Shown one piece after another: positions 43,141 through 52,615 of a DNA stretch of 64,000 nt. A program made the position numbers and the translations under genes. Position 1 is the first letter of the stretch. Each line of letters opens with the position of its first letter. The notes under the pieces were generated by a model that searched no databases, had not been told where the DNA came from, and saw nothing but the letters and a program-made list of their open reading frames with translations. The stretch spans positions 62,001 to 126,000 of the forward strand of contig JAEZEZ010000035.1 of assembly GCA_023432855.1 (NCBI GenBank), given 5' to 3'. Source of the DNA: Pseudomonadota bacterium. Its GTDB lineage: Bacteria > Pseudomonadota > Alphaproteobacteria > Caulobacterales > Caulobacteraceae.

Positions 43141-44035
43141 CGGACCGGGTCTTGAGCCGGGCCTTCTGCTCCTGGCCGCGTCGTTCTTTCAGCGCGATCT
43201 CGGCTTCGGTCGCCAGCGCCCCCCCGAAGAACACCGCATTCACCGACCAGGACAGCCAGATGAGGAAGACCACCACGGCGCCGATCGAGCCGTAGGTCGC
43301 CCCCAGGGCTGAAATCTGATTCACGTAATAGGCTGAAAACCACGAGGCGAAGAGCGAGAGGGCGGTGGTCGTAAGACCGCCCGCGAGGGACGCACGCCAT
43401 GCGACCCTCTCCCGGTGCGACATGGCGTAGCGAAAGATCGCCGTGAAACCGAAAAGCAGCCCCAGGCCGATCCAGAGCCATTCGCTATCGAACCAGCCGT
43501 AGCCCTCGATGCGAAGGTCAGGCACCGCCATGAGTCGCGCCACGATTACGACCCCCGATATGAGGGTCGCCAGGGCAAATGTGGAAAGCGCGACCACGAA
43601 GGCCAGAAGGTTGAAGCGGACGAAGCCATGGGGATCGTCCTCGTCATGGATGAAGTTCAGACCGGCGAGCAAAGCCTTGAAACCCCGGTGGGTGGCGTAG
43701 GCGCCGATGAAGAGCGCGACGGCCGACTGGGCCGAAAGCGCCTTTACCGAACCCATCGTCAGCTCCATGGCCTCGCGCTGGAACAGGGTGCGGGCGCCGA
43801 TCGGCAACAGGTGGGACATGCCGGCGGCCTGGATCTGGGCCTGCTCGGGACTGAACACCACGCCGTAGAAACCCAGCATGAGAGCCAGCGCCGGGAACAC
43901 GGCGAGCAGAGCGAAGAACGAGACCCCTCCGACGTAAAGCATCACGTCGCGTCCCCACAGGCGCACGAGGGCCTTGACCACGATACGTCCCGTCAGCCGC
44001 CCGATCCCGGCAGCTTGTTGGGCGATTGACGCCAT
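43103..44035 (-). CDS. YihY/BrkB (virulence factor BrkB-like) membrane protein
   Basis: A 310-residue integral membrane protein with about six helices: VGGVSFFALLAVFPALALML, GAYATHRGFKALLAGLNFIH, and NAVFFGGALATEAEIALKER at the end (GGxLxAE motif). YihY proteins were once called RNase BN, but that is not their activity; a transporter-like role is supposed. ATG 44035 has GGAGG 7 bases upstream, so it is preferred over 44110. Divergent from the PopA-like gene. Confidence 0.9.
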   Translation of the reverse strand: MASIAQQAAGIGRLTGRIVVKALVRLWGRDVMLYVGGVSFFALLAVFPALALMLGFYGVVFSPEQAQIQAAGMSHLLPIGARTLFQREAMELTMGSVKALSAQSAVALFIGAYATHRGFKALLAGLNFIHDEDDPHGFVRFNLLAFVVALSTFALATLISGVVIVARLMAVPDLRIEGYGWFDSEWLWIGLGLLFGFTAIFRYAMSHRERVAWRASLAGGLTTTALSLFASWFSAYYVNQISALGATYGSIGAVVVFLIWLSWSVNAVFFGGALATEAEIALKERRGQEQKARLKTRSVKTGAPHRAFRR

Positions 44036-44118
44036 ACCGATCCTCCACTGGAGGGCCTGCATAGACCCTGCGACCGCCGCGGGGAAACCCCGAAGCGTCG
44101 CAGTACTCATGGCGCCGC

Positions 44119-45537
44119 TTGCGGAGCGGACGGGCGGCTGTATCGTCCGCCGATGGATTCCTTGCGGCCGTTGCGGTCGCCGAACGCGTGTTCCGCGCAC
44201 TGGGGTTGGGGTTGGGGCCGAACGCTCGCGTATTGATCCTCTCGGGGGACGACGCCGTCGCCGCCCCCTTGGCCGAAGGCCTGGACCGGCTCGGATGGCG
44301 CACGGTCACAGCCCGCGCTCTACAAGGGGCCCTGCACGCACTCGCCGACTTTCCTATCGAAGCGGTCATCATCGACTGCGTCGCCGGCGAAGACGATGCG
44401 GCGGCGGCGGCCGGGGAATTGCGCCGGGCTTACGCGCCGGCCCGCTTGCCGGTCATCGCCCTCGCCCTTCCGATGGCCGCGACGGCGCAGGACGCCTTTG
44501 ACCTGATCCTTCCCCCGGCGCCTCACCCCGCCCAGGCTGCACTGCGGCTGGAACAGGCCGTGCGCTCTGCGGTGGCGGAAGATGAGTTCGCCTTGCGGCG
44601 CGAGACGTTCGCAGATCGTGGACTTAACCTGGACCTCCCTGAGGAGGCCCACCGCCCGCCGCGCATTCTCGTGGTCGGCGAGCCAGCCCCCGCCTTCCTG
44701 GCCCTTTCCAACGCCCTGCAGGCGACCTCGGCCGAGGTCGTTGCGGCCTTCACCGCTTATACGGCCTTCGACTACCTCCACGAGCGCGCCTTCGACGCGG
44801 TGGTCCTGTGGGGCGGCGATGACCAGTCTTCGGCGCTCGCCATCGCGGGCGGGATGCGGCGCAACACGCGCCTCTACCATGTCCCCACGCTGCTCTACCT
44901 GCGGTCCAACAACGACCTGAACCTGTCCGAGGCCTATAATCGGGGCGTCACCGACGTGGCCGCGCCCGATGTCTCCGAGCAGGAGACCGCCGCCCGAGTA
45001 ATGTCCCTCGCCCTCGCCTATCGCCGCCAGACTTCCGTGCGCGAAGCCCTCGACCGCGTCCGGGGCTCCGGGCTCATGGATGCGGCGACCGGCCTCTTCA
45101 CGCGCGACCTGTTCGCCAGTCACCTTTCCCGCCTTGGCAGGGCGGCTCACGGCCTGCGACGCCCGCTTTCATTGTGTGTCCTGCGAGTCTCCGACCGGCC
45201 GGAAGTGGCGCGGGCGCGCGCATCGGGCTGGCTGGACAAGGCGATGCCCCAGATCGGCTCGATGGTGGCGCGCCTGGTCCGCTCGGAGGATACGGCGGCG
45301 CGGCTTGCGCCGGAGGTATTCGCCCTTGCCCTGCCGGCGACTTCGCAACCGCAGGCGCGGCTGGTCGGCGAGCGGATCGCGGCAGTCCTTGGCTGTACGG
45401 CCTTCGACGCGGGCGAAGGCCAGTCCCCCTTCGTCGTCGAATTCGACGTCGGCGCCGCCATTCTCGGGCCAGGGCAGACGCCCGCCGACGCCCTCGAGCA
45501 GGCTGCGCTCCAGACGGTGCGGCGCGAAGCCGGCTGA
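44119..45537 (+). CDS. popA: PopA-like protein: two receiver-like domains and a degenerate GGDEF domain
   Basis: A 472-residue protein with the PleD/PopA layout: receiver-like domain 1 (~36-130; Asp86 in VIIDC), receiver-like domain 2 (~182-300; the phospho-Asp position is Trp231 in VVLWGG), and a GGDEF fold (~318-470; MDAATGLFTRDLFASHLSRL). The active site reads APEVF in place of GGEEF, so cyclase activity is unlikely, but the inhibitory-site RSED (RxxD, 388-391) keeps the spacing of PleD. This matches Caulobacter PopA, a c-di-GMP effector directing CtrA breakdown. Start uncertain: TTG 44119 or, about 31 codons later, TTG 44212, GTG 44188. Confidence 0.7.
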   Translation: MRSGRAAVSSADGFLAAVAVAERVFRALGLGLGPNARVLILSGDDAVAAPLAEGLDRLGWRTVTARALQGALHALADFPIEAVIIDCVAGEDDAAAAAGELRRAYAPARLPVIALALPMAATAQDAFDLILPPAPHPAQAALRLEQAVRSAVAEDEFALRRETFADRGLNLDLPEEAHRPPRILVVGEPAPAFLALSNALQATSAEVVAAFTAYTAFDYLHERAFDAVVLWGGDDQSSALAIAGGMRRNTRLYHVPTLLYLRSNNDLNLSEAYNRGVTDVAAPDVSEQETAARVMSLALAYRRQTSVREALDRVRGSGLMDAATGLFTRDLFASHLSRLGRAAHGLRRPLSLCVLRVSDRPEVARARASGWLDKAMPQIGSMVARLVRSEDTAARLAPEVFALALPATSQPQARLVGERIAAVLGCTAFDAGEGQSPFVVEFDVGAAILGPGQTPADALEQAALQTVRREAG

Positions 45538-45564
45538 AACCGCCGTTGGTGGGTTCCGGGGTGG

Positions 45565-48500
45565 CTAGGCGGCCTGAGCGATCTTGGCCAGTTCCCCGAC
45601 GATGCGTTCGGCCGCCTGTAGCCTGCCTTCGGCGGTCGGCCACTCGCCTTTCACCACGATCTTCTGGTCCGGCCGCAGCTTCCAGTCGCCGGGCCGCTGC
45701 TGGATCAACGCGATCAGACCGCCAGGATTGGCGAAGCGGTCGTCGCGAAAGCTGATCACGGCGCCCTTGGGCCCGATGTCGATCTTCGCCACGTTGGCCT
45801 GTCGGCAAAGTCCCTTCACGCCCACGATCTTCAGCAGCTGCGCCGCCTCTTCCGGCAGGGGGCCGAAGCGGTCGATCAGTTCTGCGGCCAGGGACTCGCG
45901 ATCTTCGAGCCGTTCCGCCTCGCCCAGGCGACGATACATGGCAAGGCGGACGTTGAGGTCCGGCACGTAGGTTTCGGGAATCAATACCGCGACGCCTGCG
46001 TTGATCTGGGGCGACCAGCCGCGCTCGTCGTAGAGGTCGTCGGCCCCCTGCTCTTTCATGGCGGCGACGGCGTCCTCCAGCATCTGCTGGTAGAGCTCGA
46101 CGCCGACCTCCTTGATGTGCCCGCTCTGCTCGTCACCCAGCAGGTTGCCTCCGCCACGGATGTCGAGGTCGTGGCTGGCGAGCTGGAAGCCCGCTCCGAG
46201 GCTGTCCAGCGACTGCAGAACCCGGAGGCGCCGGTCGGCGGCAGGCGTCATGGGCTTCTCGGCGGGGGTGGTCAGATATGCGAAGGCGCGGGCCTTGGAC
46301 CGTCCGACGCGACCCCGCAGCTGATACAGCTGCGCCAGGCCGAACATATCGGCGCGGTGAATGATCAGGGTGTTGGCCGTCGGGATATCGAGGCCGGACT
46401 CCACGATCGTGGTGGAGAGCAGGACGTCGAACTGGCCGTCGTAGAAGGCGCTCATCACCTCTTCGAGCTTTGTCGACGCCATCTGTCCGTGGCCGACGGC
46501 GAACTTCACCTCCGGCACCTGCTCGCGCAAAAACTTTTCGAGATCCGGCAGGTCGCTGATCCGCGGCGTGACGTAGTAGGCCTGACCGCCACGATATTTC
46601 TCGCGCAGCAGCGCCTCGCGCACCACCACGGGATCGAACGGCACGATGTAGGTGCGGACGGCGAGGCGGTCGACGGGCGGGGTCGCGATGATCGACATCT
46701 CGCGGATGCCCGACAGGGCCATCTGGAGTGTGCGAGGGATCGGCGTCGCGGTCAGGGTCAGCATGTGGACGTCCGCCCGCAGGGACTTGAGCCGCTCCTT
46801 GTGCTTGACGCCGAAGTGCTGCTCCTCGTCGACGATGACGAGGCCGAGATCCTTGAACCCTACCTGCTCGCTGAGCACGGCGTGGGTGCCGACGACGATC
46901 TCGATCGACCCATCCTTCAGGCCTTCACGGGTCTCCGCCGTCTCCTTCGCCCCGACCATGCGCGAAAGCTGCCGCACTTTCACGGGCCATCCGGCGAACC
47001 GTTCGGAGAAAGTCTTGAAGTGCTGCCGCGACAAGAGGGTGGTCGGGGCGACCACGGCGACCTGTTTGCCGGACATGGCCACTACAAAGGCGGCGCGCAG
47101 CGCGACTTCCGTCTTGCCGAAGCCGACGTCGCCGCAGATCAGCCGGTCCATCGGCTTGCCGGCGCCCAGGTCGCCCAGGATGTCGCCGACCGCGGCCAGC
47201 TGGTCGTCGGTCTCTTCGTAGGGGAACCGCGCGCAGAACTCGTCGAACAGGCCGTGCGGCGGATCGATTTCACCGGTGGACTTGAGCGAGCGGGCGGCGG
47301 CGATCTTGATCAGACCTTCCGCCATCTCGCGCAGGCGTTCCTTGGCCCGGGCCTTGCGGGCCTGCCAGGCGGCGCCGCCCAGGCGGTCCAGCTGAACGCC
47401 GTCGCTCTCTGCGCCGTAGCGGGTCAGAAGGTCGATGTTTTCGACCGGCAGATAGAGCTTGGAGTCGCCGTAGTAGTGCAGCTCCAGACAGTCGTGCGGC
47501 GCCTCCTGGACCTCGAGCGTCTTGAGGCCCTCGTAGCGTCCGATGCCGTGATCGATGTGAACCACGAGATCGCCCTGGGTTAGGGCCGAAGCCTCCGCCA
47601 GGAAGTTGGAGGCTCGCCTGCGTTTGCGTGGCCTGGCCAGCCTGTCCCCGAGGATGTCCGTCTCGGAAATCACCGCGAGGTTGTCGGCGACGAACCCGGT
47701 TTCGATCGGCAGAACCACCCGCTGGGGGGTCTTGGGGTCGGCCGCCTTGGCCGCCTGCCAGTAGGGAGCGAAGCGGACGTTCTTCAGTCTGTGGTCCGCC
47801 AGCATGGTCCCCAGGCGTTCGGAAGACCCTTCGCTCCAGGATGCGAAGAGCACGCGCTTGCCGTCCTTCGAAAGGGCCTTGGCATGCTCGCATACCGCCT
47901 CGAACAGGTTGACGCTGTCCTGGGCCCGTTCGGCCGCAAAGCCCCGCCCTCCCCTGGCCCCCATGTCCACGACGTCGTCGCCTTCACGGGTGAACGGGCT
48001 GAAGCGACGCCAGGGGCGGCCCGAGACGCCGGCGTCCCATTCTTCGGCTGTCTGATAGAGCGCGTCGGGCGGAAGAGCCTTGTATCCACCGCCCTTGCGG
48101 GACTGGGAGGTTTCCTTCCGCGCCTCGAAGGCGTCCTCGATGATCGCCAGGCGCTCGTCGCGCGCTTCCGACGCCAGATGATCGAGCGCCACCAGGGTGT
48201 CGGACGGCAGGTAATCGAACAGCGTCTCGAGACGGTCGTAGAGGAGCGGCAACCAGTGCTCCAGGCCCTGGCGACGGGCGCCTTCGCTGACCGCCGCGTA
48301 TAGCGGATCGTCGCCCGCCGCGCCGAACATCCGCAGCCAGGACGAACGGAAGCGCGAGATCGCGTCCTTGTCGAGCAGGGCTTCGCTGACCGGCAAGAGC
48401 TCGATCTCGGTCAGTTGCCGCGTGGACCGCTGCGAAGCCGGATCGAAGGCGCGGATGGATTCGAGCTGGTCGCCGAATAGGTCCAGCCGCACCGGCTCCT

Positions 48501-49038
48501 CGGCGCCGGGCGGATAGACGTCGATCACGCCGCCCCGGATCGCGAACTCGCCCCGATCGGTGACGGTCGAGGCCCTCTGGTAGCCATTGACCGCGAAGTA
48601 GCGCTCCAGGTCGGCGACATCGACCTGACGGCCGACCCGGGTCGAGTAGCCCGCCTCGACCAGCGCCTCGCGCGGCGGCACGCGCTGGAGGAGCGCCGGC
48701 GCCGTGGTCAGGACGAGCAGCGGTTGCTTGTCGTCGGCGCCACGTCGCGCAAGGCTCCACAAACCCGCCATACGCTGGGCCGCGATGGCGGGCGTGGGGC
48801 TCACACGATCATACGGCAGGCAATCCCAGGCAGGGAATCGCAGGACGGTCAGATCCTGTGCGAAGAAGCCGAGCGCCGCCTCGAAGGCGTCTGCCCGGGC
48901 ATAGTCACGGGCGACGAAGAGCGCTACGCCGCCGCGGCTCTTCATCAGGTCGGCCATGACCAGGCCGTCGAAGCCCTCAGGCGCGCCGGCCAGTTCGAGG
49001 CCGCCTTCGACCTTCGCAATTCTCTGCAATGGAGTCAT
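45565..49038 (-). CDS. mfd: Transcription-repair coupling factor Mfd
   Basis: A 1157-residue translocase that displaces stalled RNA polymerase and recruits UvrA. N-terminal UvrB-like region (about 10-350), RNA-polymerase-interacting CarD-like domain (GDLVVHIDHGIGRYEGLKTL), helicase motifs ICGDVGFGKTEVALRAAF, DEEQHFGVKHKERLK, LTLTATPIPRTLQMAL, and TTIVESGLDIPTANTLIIHR with QLRGRVGRSKARAFAYL. Length is typical. Convergent with the PopA-like gene with 27 bases between stops. The sdhE gene lies 7 bases upstream in the same direction. Confidence 0.97.
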   Translation of the reverse strand: MTPLQRIAKVEGGLELAGAPEGFDGLVMADLMKSRGGVALFVARDYARADAFEAALGFFAQDLTVLRFPAWDCLPYDRVSPTPAIAAQRMAGLWSLARRGADDKQPLLVLTTAPALLQRVPPREALVEAGYSTRVGRQVDVADLERYFAVNGYQRASTVTDRGEFAIRGGVIDVYPPGAEEPVRLDLFGDQLESIRAFDPASQRSTRQLTEIELLPVSEALLDKDAISRFRSSWLRMFGAAGDDPLYAAVSEGARRQGLEHWLPLLYDRLETLFDYLPSDTLVALDHLASEARDERLAIIEDAFEARKETSQSRKGGGYKALPPDALYQTAEEWDAGVSGRPWRRFSPFTREGDDVVDMGARGGRGFAAERAQDSVNLFEAVCEHAKALSKDGKRVLFASWSEGSSERLGTMLADHRLKNVRFAPYWQAAKAADPKTPQRVVLPIETGFVADNLAVISETDILGDRLARPRKRRRASNFLAEASALTQGDLVVHIDHGIGRYEGLKTLEVQEAPHDCLELHYYGDSKLYLPVENIDLLTRYGAESDGVQLDRLGGAAWQARKARAKERLREMAEGLIKIAAARSLKSTGEIDPPHGLFDEFCARFPYEETDDQLAAVGDILGDLGAGKPMDRLICGDVGFGKTEVALRAAFVVAMSGKQVAVVAPTTLLSRQHFKTFSERFAGWPVKVRQLSRMVGAKETAETREGLKDGSIEIVVGTHAVLSEQVGFKDLGLVIVDEEQHFGVKHKERLKSLRADVHMLTLTATPIPRTLQMALSGIREMSIIATPPVDRLAVRTYIVPFDPVVVREALLREKYRGGQAYYVTPRISDLPDLEKFLREQVPEVKFAVGHGQMASTKLEEVMSAFYDGQFDVLLSTTIVESGLDIPTANTLIIHRADMFGLAQLYQLRGRVGRSKARAFAYLTTPAEKPMTPAADRRLRVLQSLDSLGAGFQLASHDLDIRGGGNLLGDEQSGHIKEVGVELYQQMLEDAVAAMKEQGADDLYDERGWSPQINAGVAVLIPETYVPDLNVRLAMYRRLGEAERLEDRESLAAELIDRFGPLPEEAAQLLKIVGVKGLCRQANVAKIDIGPKGAVISFRDDRFANPGGLIALIQQRPGDWKLRPDQKIVVKGEWPTAEGRLQAAERIVGELAKIAQAA

Positions 49039-49045
49039 CGAGCGC

Positions 49046-49345
49046 TCAAGAACCCCTGAGATGATCCGGGGTTGCCGCGAAGGCCGAGCTCTGGAACGCC
49101 TTCAGCCGATCCATAACAGAGCCTCGATAAGCCTCGGGCGTCGGCTCGCGGCCTATGATCCAGCCGTATAGATCCTGGTCCGGAACCTCGAGAAGTCTTT
49201 CGAAATCCGCAAGTTCTGCTTCGGACATCGCAGGCAGGTAGAGGTCCGCGAAGGGCCCGAGCACGAGGTCGGCCTCACGAAATCCCCGCCGCCAGGCGCG
49301 GAAGGATAGTCGGTTAAGTCGCGCCTCCTGCGAGGGCTCGGTCAT
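49046..49345 (-). CDS. sdhE: FAD assembly factor SdhE
   Basis: A 99-residue SdhE/Sdh5 protein needed for covalent FAD attachment to succinate dehydrogenase. RLSFRAWRRGFREADLVLGP carries the R-x-x-x-R-G-x-x-E-x-D/A pattern of the family; LLEVPDQDLYGWIIGREP is the conserved second half. Normal alphaproteobacterial motif is RGxxExDxxLG; here RRGFREADLVLG matches. It is divergent from recG, sharing a 69-base region, and mfd follows in the same direction. Confidence 0.92.
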   Translation of the reverse strand: MTEPSQEARLNRLSFRAWRRGFREADLVLGPFADLYLPAMSEAELADFERLLEVPDQDLYGWIIGREPTPEAYRGSVMDRLKAFQSSAFAATPDHLRGS

Positions 49346-49414
49346 GGAATTACCTGTGTTGGGCGGGCGTCATAGCGCTCCGCGCGCGCCTTGGTAAGCG
49401 GTTATGCTACCGAC

Positions 49415-51487
49415 ATGCGGCCGGAGATTCTCTTTCCTCTCTTCGCCCCCGTTTCCAGCCTGAAGGGCGCCGGGCCGAAGATCGCCCCGCTCATCGAAAA
49501 GGCCGCGGGGCCGATCGTGCGCGACTTGTTGCTGACCGCACCGCACAGCCTTGTGTTCCGGGAGCTGACCACCGCCTCATCCGCCGTGGAAGGCCGGATT
49601 CAAACCTTCGAAGTCGTGATCGACCAGCACCAGCGTCCGACCCGTCCCGGCGTCCCCTACAAGGTGCGCGCAGCGGACGCCACGGGGTTCATTCACCTGA
49701 TCTACTTCAAGGTCTTCGGGGACCACCTGCAGAGAAAGCTGCCCGTGGGGTCGCACTGGGTGGTCAGCGGACGGGTGGAACGCTTCGGTCCAGAAGTGCA
49801 GGTCCCTCATCCGGACTACCTGATCCCAGCGAACAGCACGGAACGTCCGCCCCCGGTCGAACCGGTGTACCCCGTCACCGCCGGCATCACCTCACGCCAG
49901 CTTCGGCGGTTCATCGAGCTCGCGCTTGAACAGGCTCCGGATCTTCCCGAATGGCAGGATGCGGCCTGGGTGCGGCGCGAGGGCCTGCCGTCATGGCATG
50001 AGGCCATTGCTCACCTCCACGCGCCGAAAACCGAGACTGATCTGCAACCCGGCTCTCCCGCCCGACGTCGTCTCGCCTTCGATGAACTGTTGGCTCATCA
50101 GCTGGCGCTTGGTCGCCGGCGCTCCGCACGCAAATCCATCCGGACAGAGCCCATCGTGCCGGGCGCGGCCTCTCTCACCCTCAGGGCCAACCTTCCCTTC
50201 ACCTTGACCGCGGCCCAGGAGCGGGCCCTCGCCGAAATCCGCGCCGATCTCGCCTCCGGATCGAAAATGAGCCGGCTGGTCCACGGCGACGTGGGCTCCG
50301 GCAAGACGGTCGTGGCGGCCTTGGCCATGGCGGATGTCGTCGGGTCCGGACGCCAGGCGGCCCTGATGGCCCCTACCGAGGTGCTGGCGCGTCAGCATTT
50401 TGATCGCCTGTCCCCACTTTGGGAAGCCTCGGGACTGCGGAGCCTGCTCCTCAGCGGACGGGACAATGGAAGAGCAAGAGCGGACAAGCTGGCCCAACTG
50501 GCGGATGGCGCCGCCGACATTGCCGTAGGCACTCACGCCCTCTTCCAGGACGATGTCCGTTTCCACCGCCTGGGTCTGGCGGTGATGGACGAACAGCATC
50601 GCTTCGGCGTCAGTGAGCGCCAGCGCCTGCAGGACAAAGGGAATGGCGTCCACGTCCTGGCGCTGTCTGCGACCCCGATCCCCCGCACTCTGGAGTTGAC
50701 GCAGTTCGGGGACCTCGAGGTGTCGCGTCTTGATGAGAAGCCGCCGGGACGCAAGCCGGTCGCTACGCGCGCCGTGCCGTCTTCGCGCATCGGGCAAGTG
50801 GTGTCCCGATTGAAGTCCGTGCTCGCGACCGGTGCTCAGGCCTACTGGATCTGTCCGCTCGTCAGTGAATCGGAGGTGAGCGACCTAGCCGCTGCGGAAG
50901 CCCGCTGCCGCGACCTGGCCGCACACCTCGGTGAAGGTGTCGGCCTTGTCCACGGGCGGATGAGCGGGCCAGAAAAAGACGCGGTCATGACGGATTTCTC
51001 GGCCGGGCGTCTCAAGCTGCTGGTGGCCACCACCGTGGTCGAGGTGGGGGTGGATGTCCCCAACGCCTCCATCATGGTGATAGAGCACGCGGAACGGTTC
51101 GGGCTCGCCCAACTGCACCAGCTTCGCGGTCGCGTCGGCCGGGGCACGGCTGAAAGCGCCTGCCTTCTGCTCTATGATGGCCGTCTGTCAGAGGCGGCGA
51201 CGGCGAGGCTCGAGGTGTTACGGCGCACCGAGGATGGCTTCGAGATCGCGGAAACCGACTGGGCCCTGCGCGGAGGTGGGGATCTTCTGGGGCTGCGCCA
51301 GAGCGGATTTCCGGACTATCGCATCGCTGATCCGATAGCGCACCGAGACCTTCTCCTGGCTGCGGCAGCCGATGCCCGGATGCAGCTGCAGCGGGATCCA
51401 CAGTTTGAGAGTTCTCGTGGAGGTGCTTTGAACGTCCTCACAGAACTCTACGACTGGCGCCCTGATCGCACCGATGCCCCGGCCTGA
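49415..51487 (+). CDS. recG: ATP-dependent DNA helicase RecG
   Basis: A 690-residue branched-DNA helicase that remodels stalled forks. N-terminal wedge/OB region (YKVRAADATGFIHLIYFKVF, WVVSGRVERFGPEVQVPHPD), Walker A LVHGDVGSGKTVVAALAMAD, DEAD variant MDEQHRFGVSERQRLQ, LALSATPIPRTLELTQFGD, and TTVVEVGVDVPNASIMVIEH with QLHQLRGRVGRGT. ATG 49415 is chosen (MRPEILFPLFAPVSSLKG). Its last 40 bases overlap the convergent DUF3089 gene. Confidence 0.97.
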   Translation: MRPEILFPLFAPVSSLKGAGPKIAPLIEKAAGPIVRDLLLTAPHSLVFRELTTASSAVEGRIQTFEVVIDQHQRPTRPGVPYKVRAADATGFIHLIYFKVFGDHLQRKLPVGSHWVVSGRVERFGPEVQVPHPDYLIPANSTERPPPVEPVYPVTAGITSRQLRRFIELALEQAPDLPEWQDAAWVRREGLPSWHEAIAHLHAPKTETDLQPGSPARRRLAFDELLAHQLALGRRRSARKSIRTEPIVPGAASLTLRANLPFTLTAAQERALAEIRADLASGSKMSRLVHGDVGSGKTVVAALAMADVVGSGRQAALMAPTEVLARQHFDRLSPLWEASGLRSLLLSGRDNGRARADKLAQLADGAADIAVGTHALFQDDVRFHRLGLAVMDEQHRFGVSERQRLQDKGNGVHVLALSATPIPRTLELTQFGDLEVSRLDEKPPGRKPVATRAVPSSRIGQVVSRLKSVLATGAQAYWICPLVSESEVSDLAAAEARCRDLAAHLGEGVGLVHGRMSGPEKDAVMTDFSAGRLKLLVATTVVEVGVDVPNASIMVIEHAERFGLAQLHQLRGRVGRGTAESACLLLYDGRLSEAATARLEVLRRTEDGFEIAETDWALRGGGDLLGLRQSGFPDYRIADPIAHRDLLLAAAADARMQLQRDPQFESSRGGALNVLTELYDWRPDRTDAPA

Positions 51488-52602
51488 GCCGATCCCGCGA
51501 TCTTCGTGGCGAGACGAGCCTGAGCATCGAACTCAATGTCAGCATAGAAGAGGTTGTACGGCTCGATCTTCCTGCGTTCCGCCCATGAACCCGCAGGCCT
51601 GAGCGAGGCCGACTTCGGCGTCGACGTGCGCAAGAGCCCGTCCGCGCACCGAGTGCTTACCTGGCGAGGCAGGAACGCAGGGCGCACGCCCCACTCCAGC
51701 CCGGTTGCATTGGCTGCGCCCCGGTTGCGCCTCGCGGGCACGGCACCTTCGCTCACCGCGCCCAGGACCGGATTGACGCACAAGGCATCCCTCTTCCCGA
51801 GGTTCACGAGCCGGCCAGCGCCGTTCCATACGAGGGCGCGGCGGAGCCTTCGGTGGGCTGCTTCCGGGTCCAATTCCGGTTCCTCGGCCCAGGCCACGAC
51901 GCAGCCGGTTTCGGCCCGGCGGCTGCATGCGGGGATCGGCGAGCCGACGGCATAGCGGTCTTGCGGGGTCAAGGTATCGATCAGATAGGCCGCCACCAAC
52001 CGGTCGCGCAGCGCAGGATCGGCCGCGACCTCCTCACGCAGGAGCCGGTCCGCCAGCAACCCGCCCTGTTCCGCGCCCGCGATGATCAGCGGGCGGCCCG
52101 TGTCGTGCTCTGCGCGCCAATACCGGAAAGCGCGACGGATATCCTCATAGGCGAAAGCGCGCGCCTCCCGGGCGTCATCCCGCAGCGTCGACTGGGCGTA
52201 AAGGCTGGCCTGACGGTACCGTGGCGCAAAGATGCGCCCGGTTCGCAGGAACGGACCTGCATAGTTGGGCAGGGCGACGCGCTGGAGAAAGCGTTCGGAC
52301 GCCTCGTTCCGAAGCGGCGCGTTCCAGTGAATTCCGCCGTCATAGGTTGTCGGATGGATGAAGAAGACGTCGGCCTGGGGCTCGTCCGTGGCCGACATCG
52401 GCGCCCCCGGCAGGGGCAACGCCCATGAGCGAGCCTGCGAATAGTCCGGGGGGCCCGGAGGCTGATAGGTCTGATAGGGGACCTGGGGATCAAGTCCCTT
52501 GAACAGTATGTCGTCGCGAAATGCGAAGGCGGCCACGGCCATGAGCCCGCAAATGGTCGCCGCGGTCCAAACCAGCCCTCGCTTCAGCGTCCAAGCTGCC
52601 AT
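51448..52602 (-). CDS. DUF3089 protein with alpha/beta-hydrolase-like fold, nucleophile replaced
   Basis: A 384-residue protein with an N-terminal hydrophobic anchor (LVWTAATICGLMAVAAFAF) and the DUF3089 domain: ADVFFIHPTTYDGGIHWNAP, APRYRQASLYA, FAYEDIRRAFRYW, IIAGAEQGGLLADRLL. Family members typically have GHSQG at the last place; here GAEQG (residues 176-180), so Glu178 stands where the Ser nucleophile would be. Either another Ser works or the protein is not a hydrolase. Its tail overlaps recG by 40 bases and its start is 13 bases from kdsA's stop. Confidence 0.8.
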   Translation of the reverse strand: MAAWTLKRGLVWTAATICGLMAVAAFAFRDDILFKGLDPQVPYQTYQPPGPPDYSQARSWALPLPGAPMSATDEPQADVFFIHPTTYDGGIHWNAPLRNEASERFLQRVALPNYAGPFLRTGRIFAPRYRQASLYAQSTLRDDAREARAFAYEDIRRAFRYWRAEHDTGRPLIIAGAEQGGLLADRLLREEVAADPALRDRLVAAYLIDTLTPQDRYAVGSPIPACSRRAETGCVVAWAEEPELDPEAAHRRLRRALVWNGAGRLVNLGKRDALCVNPVLGAVSEGAVPARRNRGAANATGLEWGVRPAFLPRQVSTRCADGLLRTSTPKSASLRPAGSWAERRKIEPYNLFYADIEFDAQARLATKIAGSAQAGASVRSGRQS

Positions 52603-52615
52603 GGCTCAGGCCGGA

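Noticed and set aside
44080..44092. CGGGG-AAA-CCCCG hairpin between the YihY and PopA-like genes
   Set aside because: Short, 3-base loop, GC-only arms; likely chance in GC-rich DNA.
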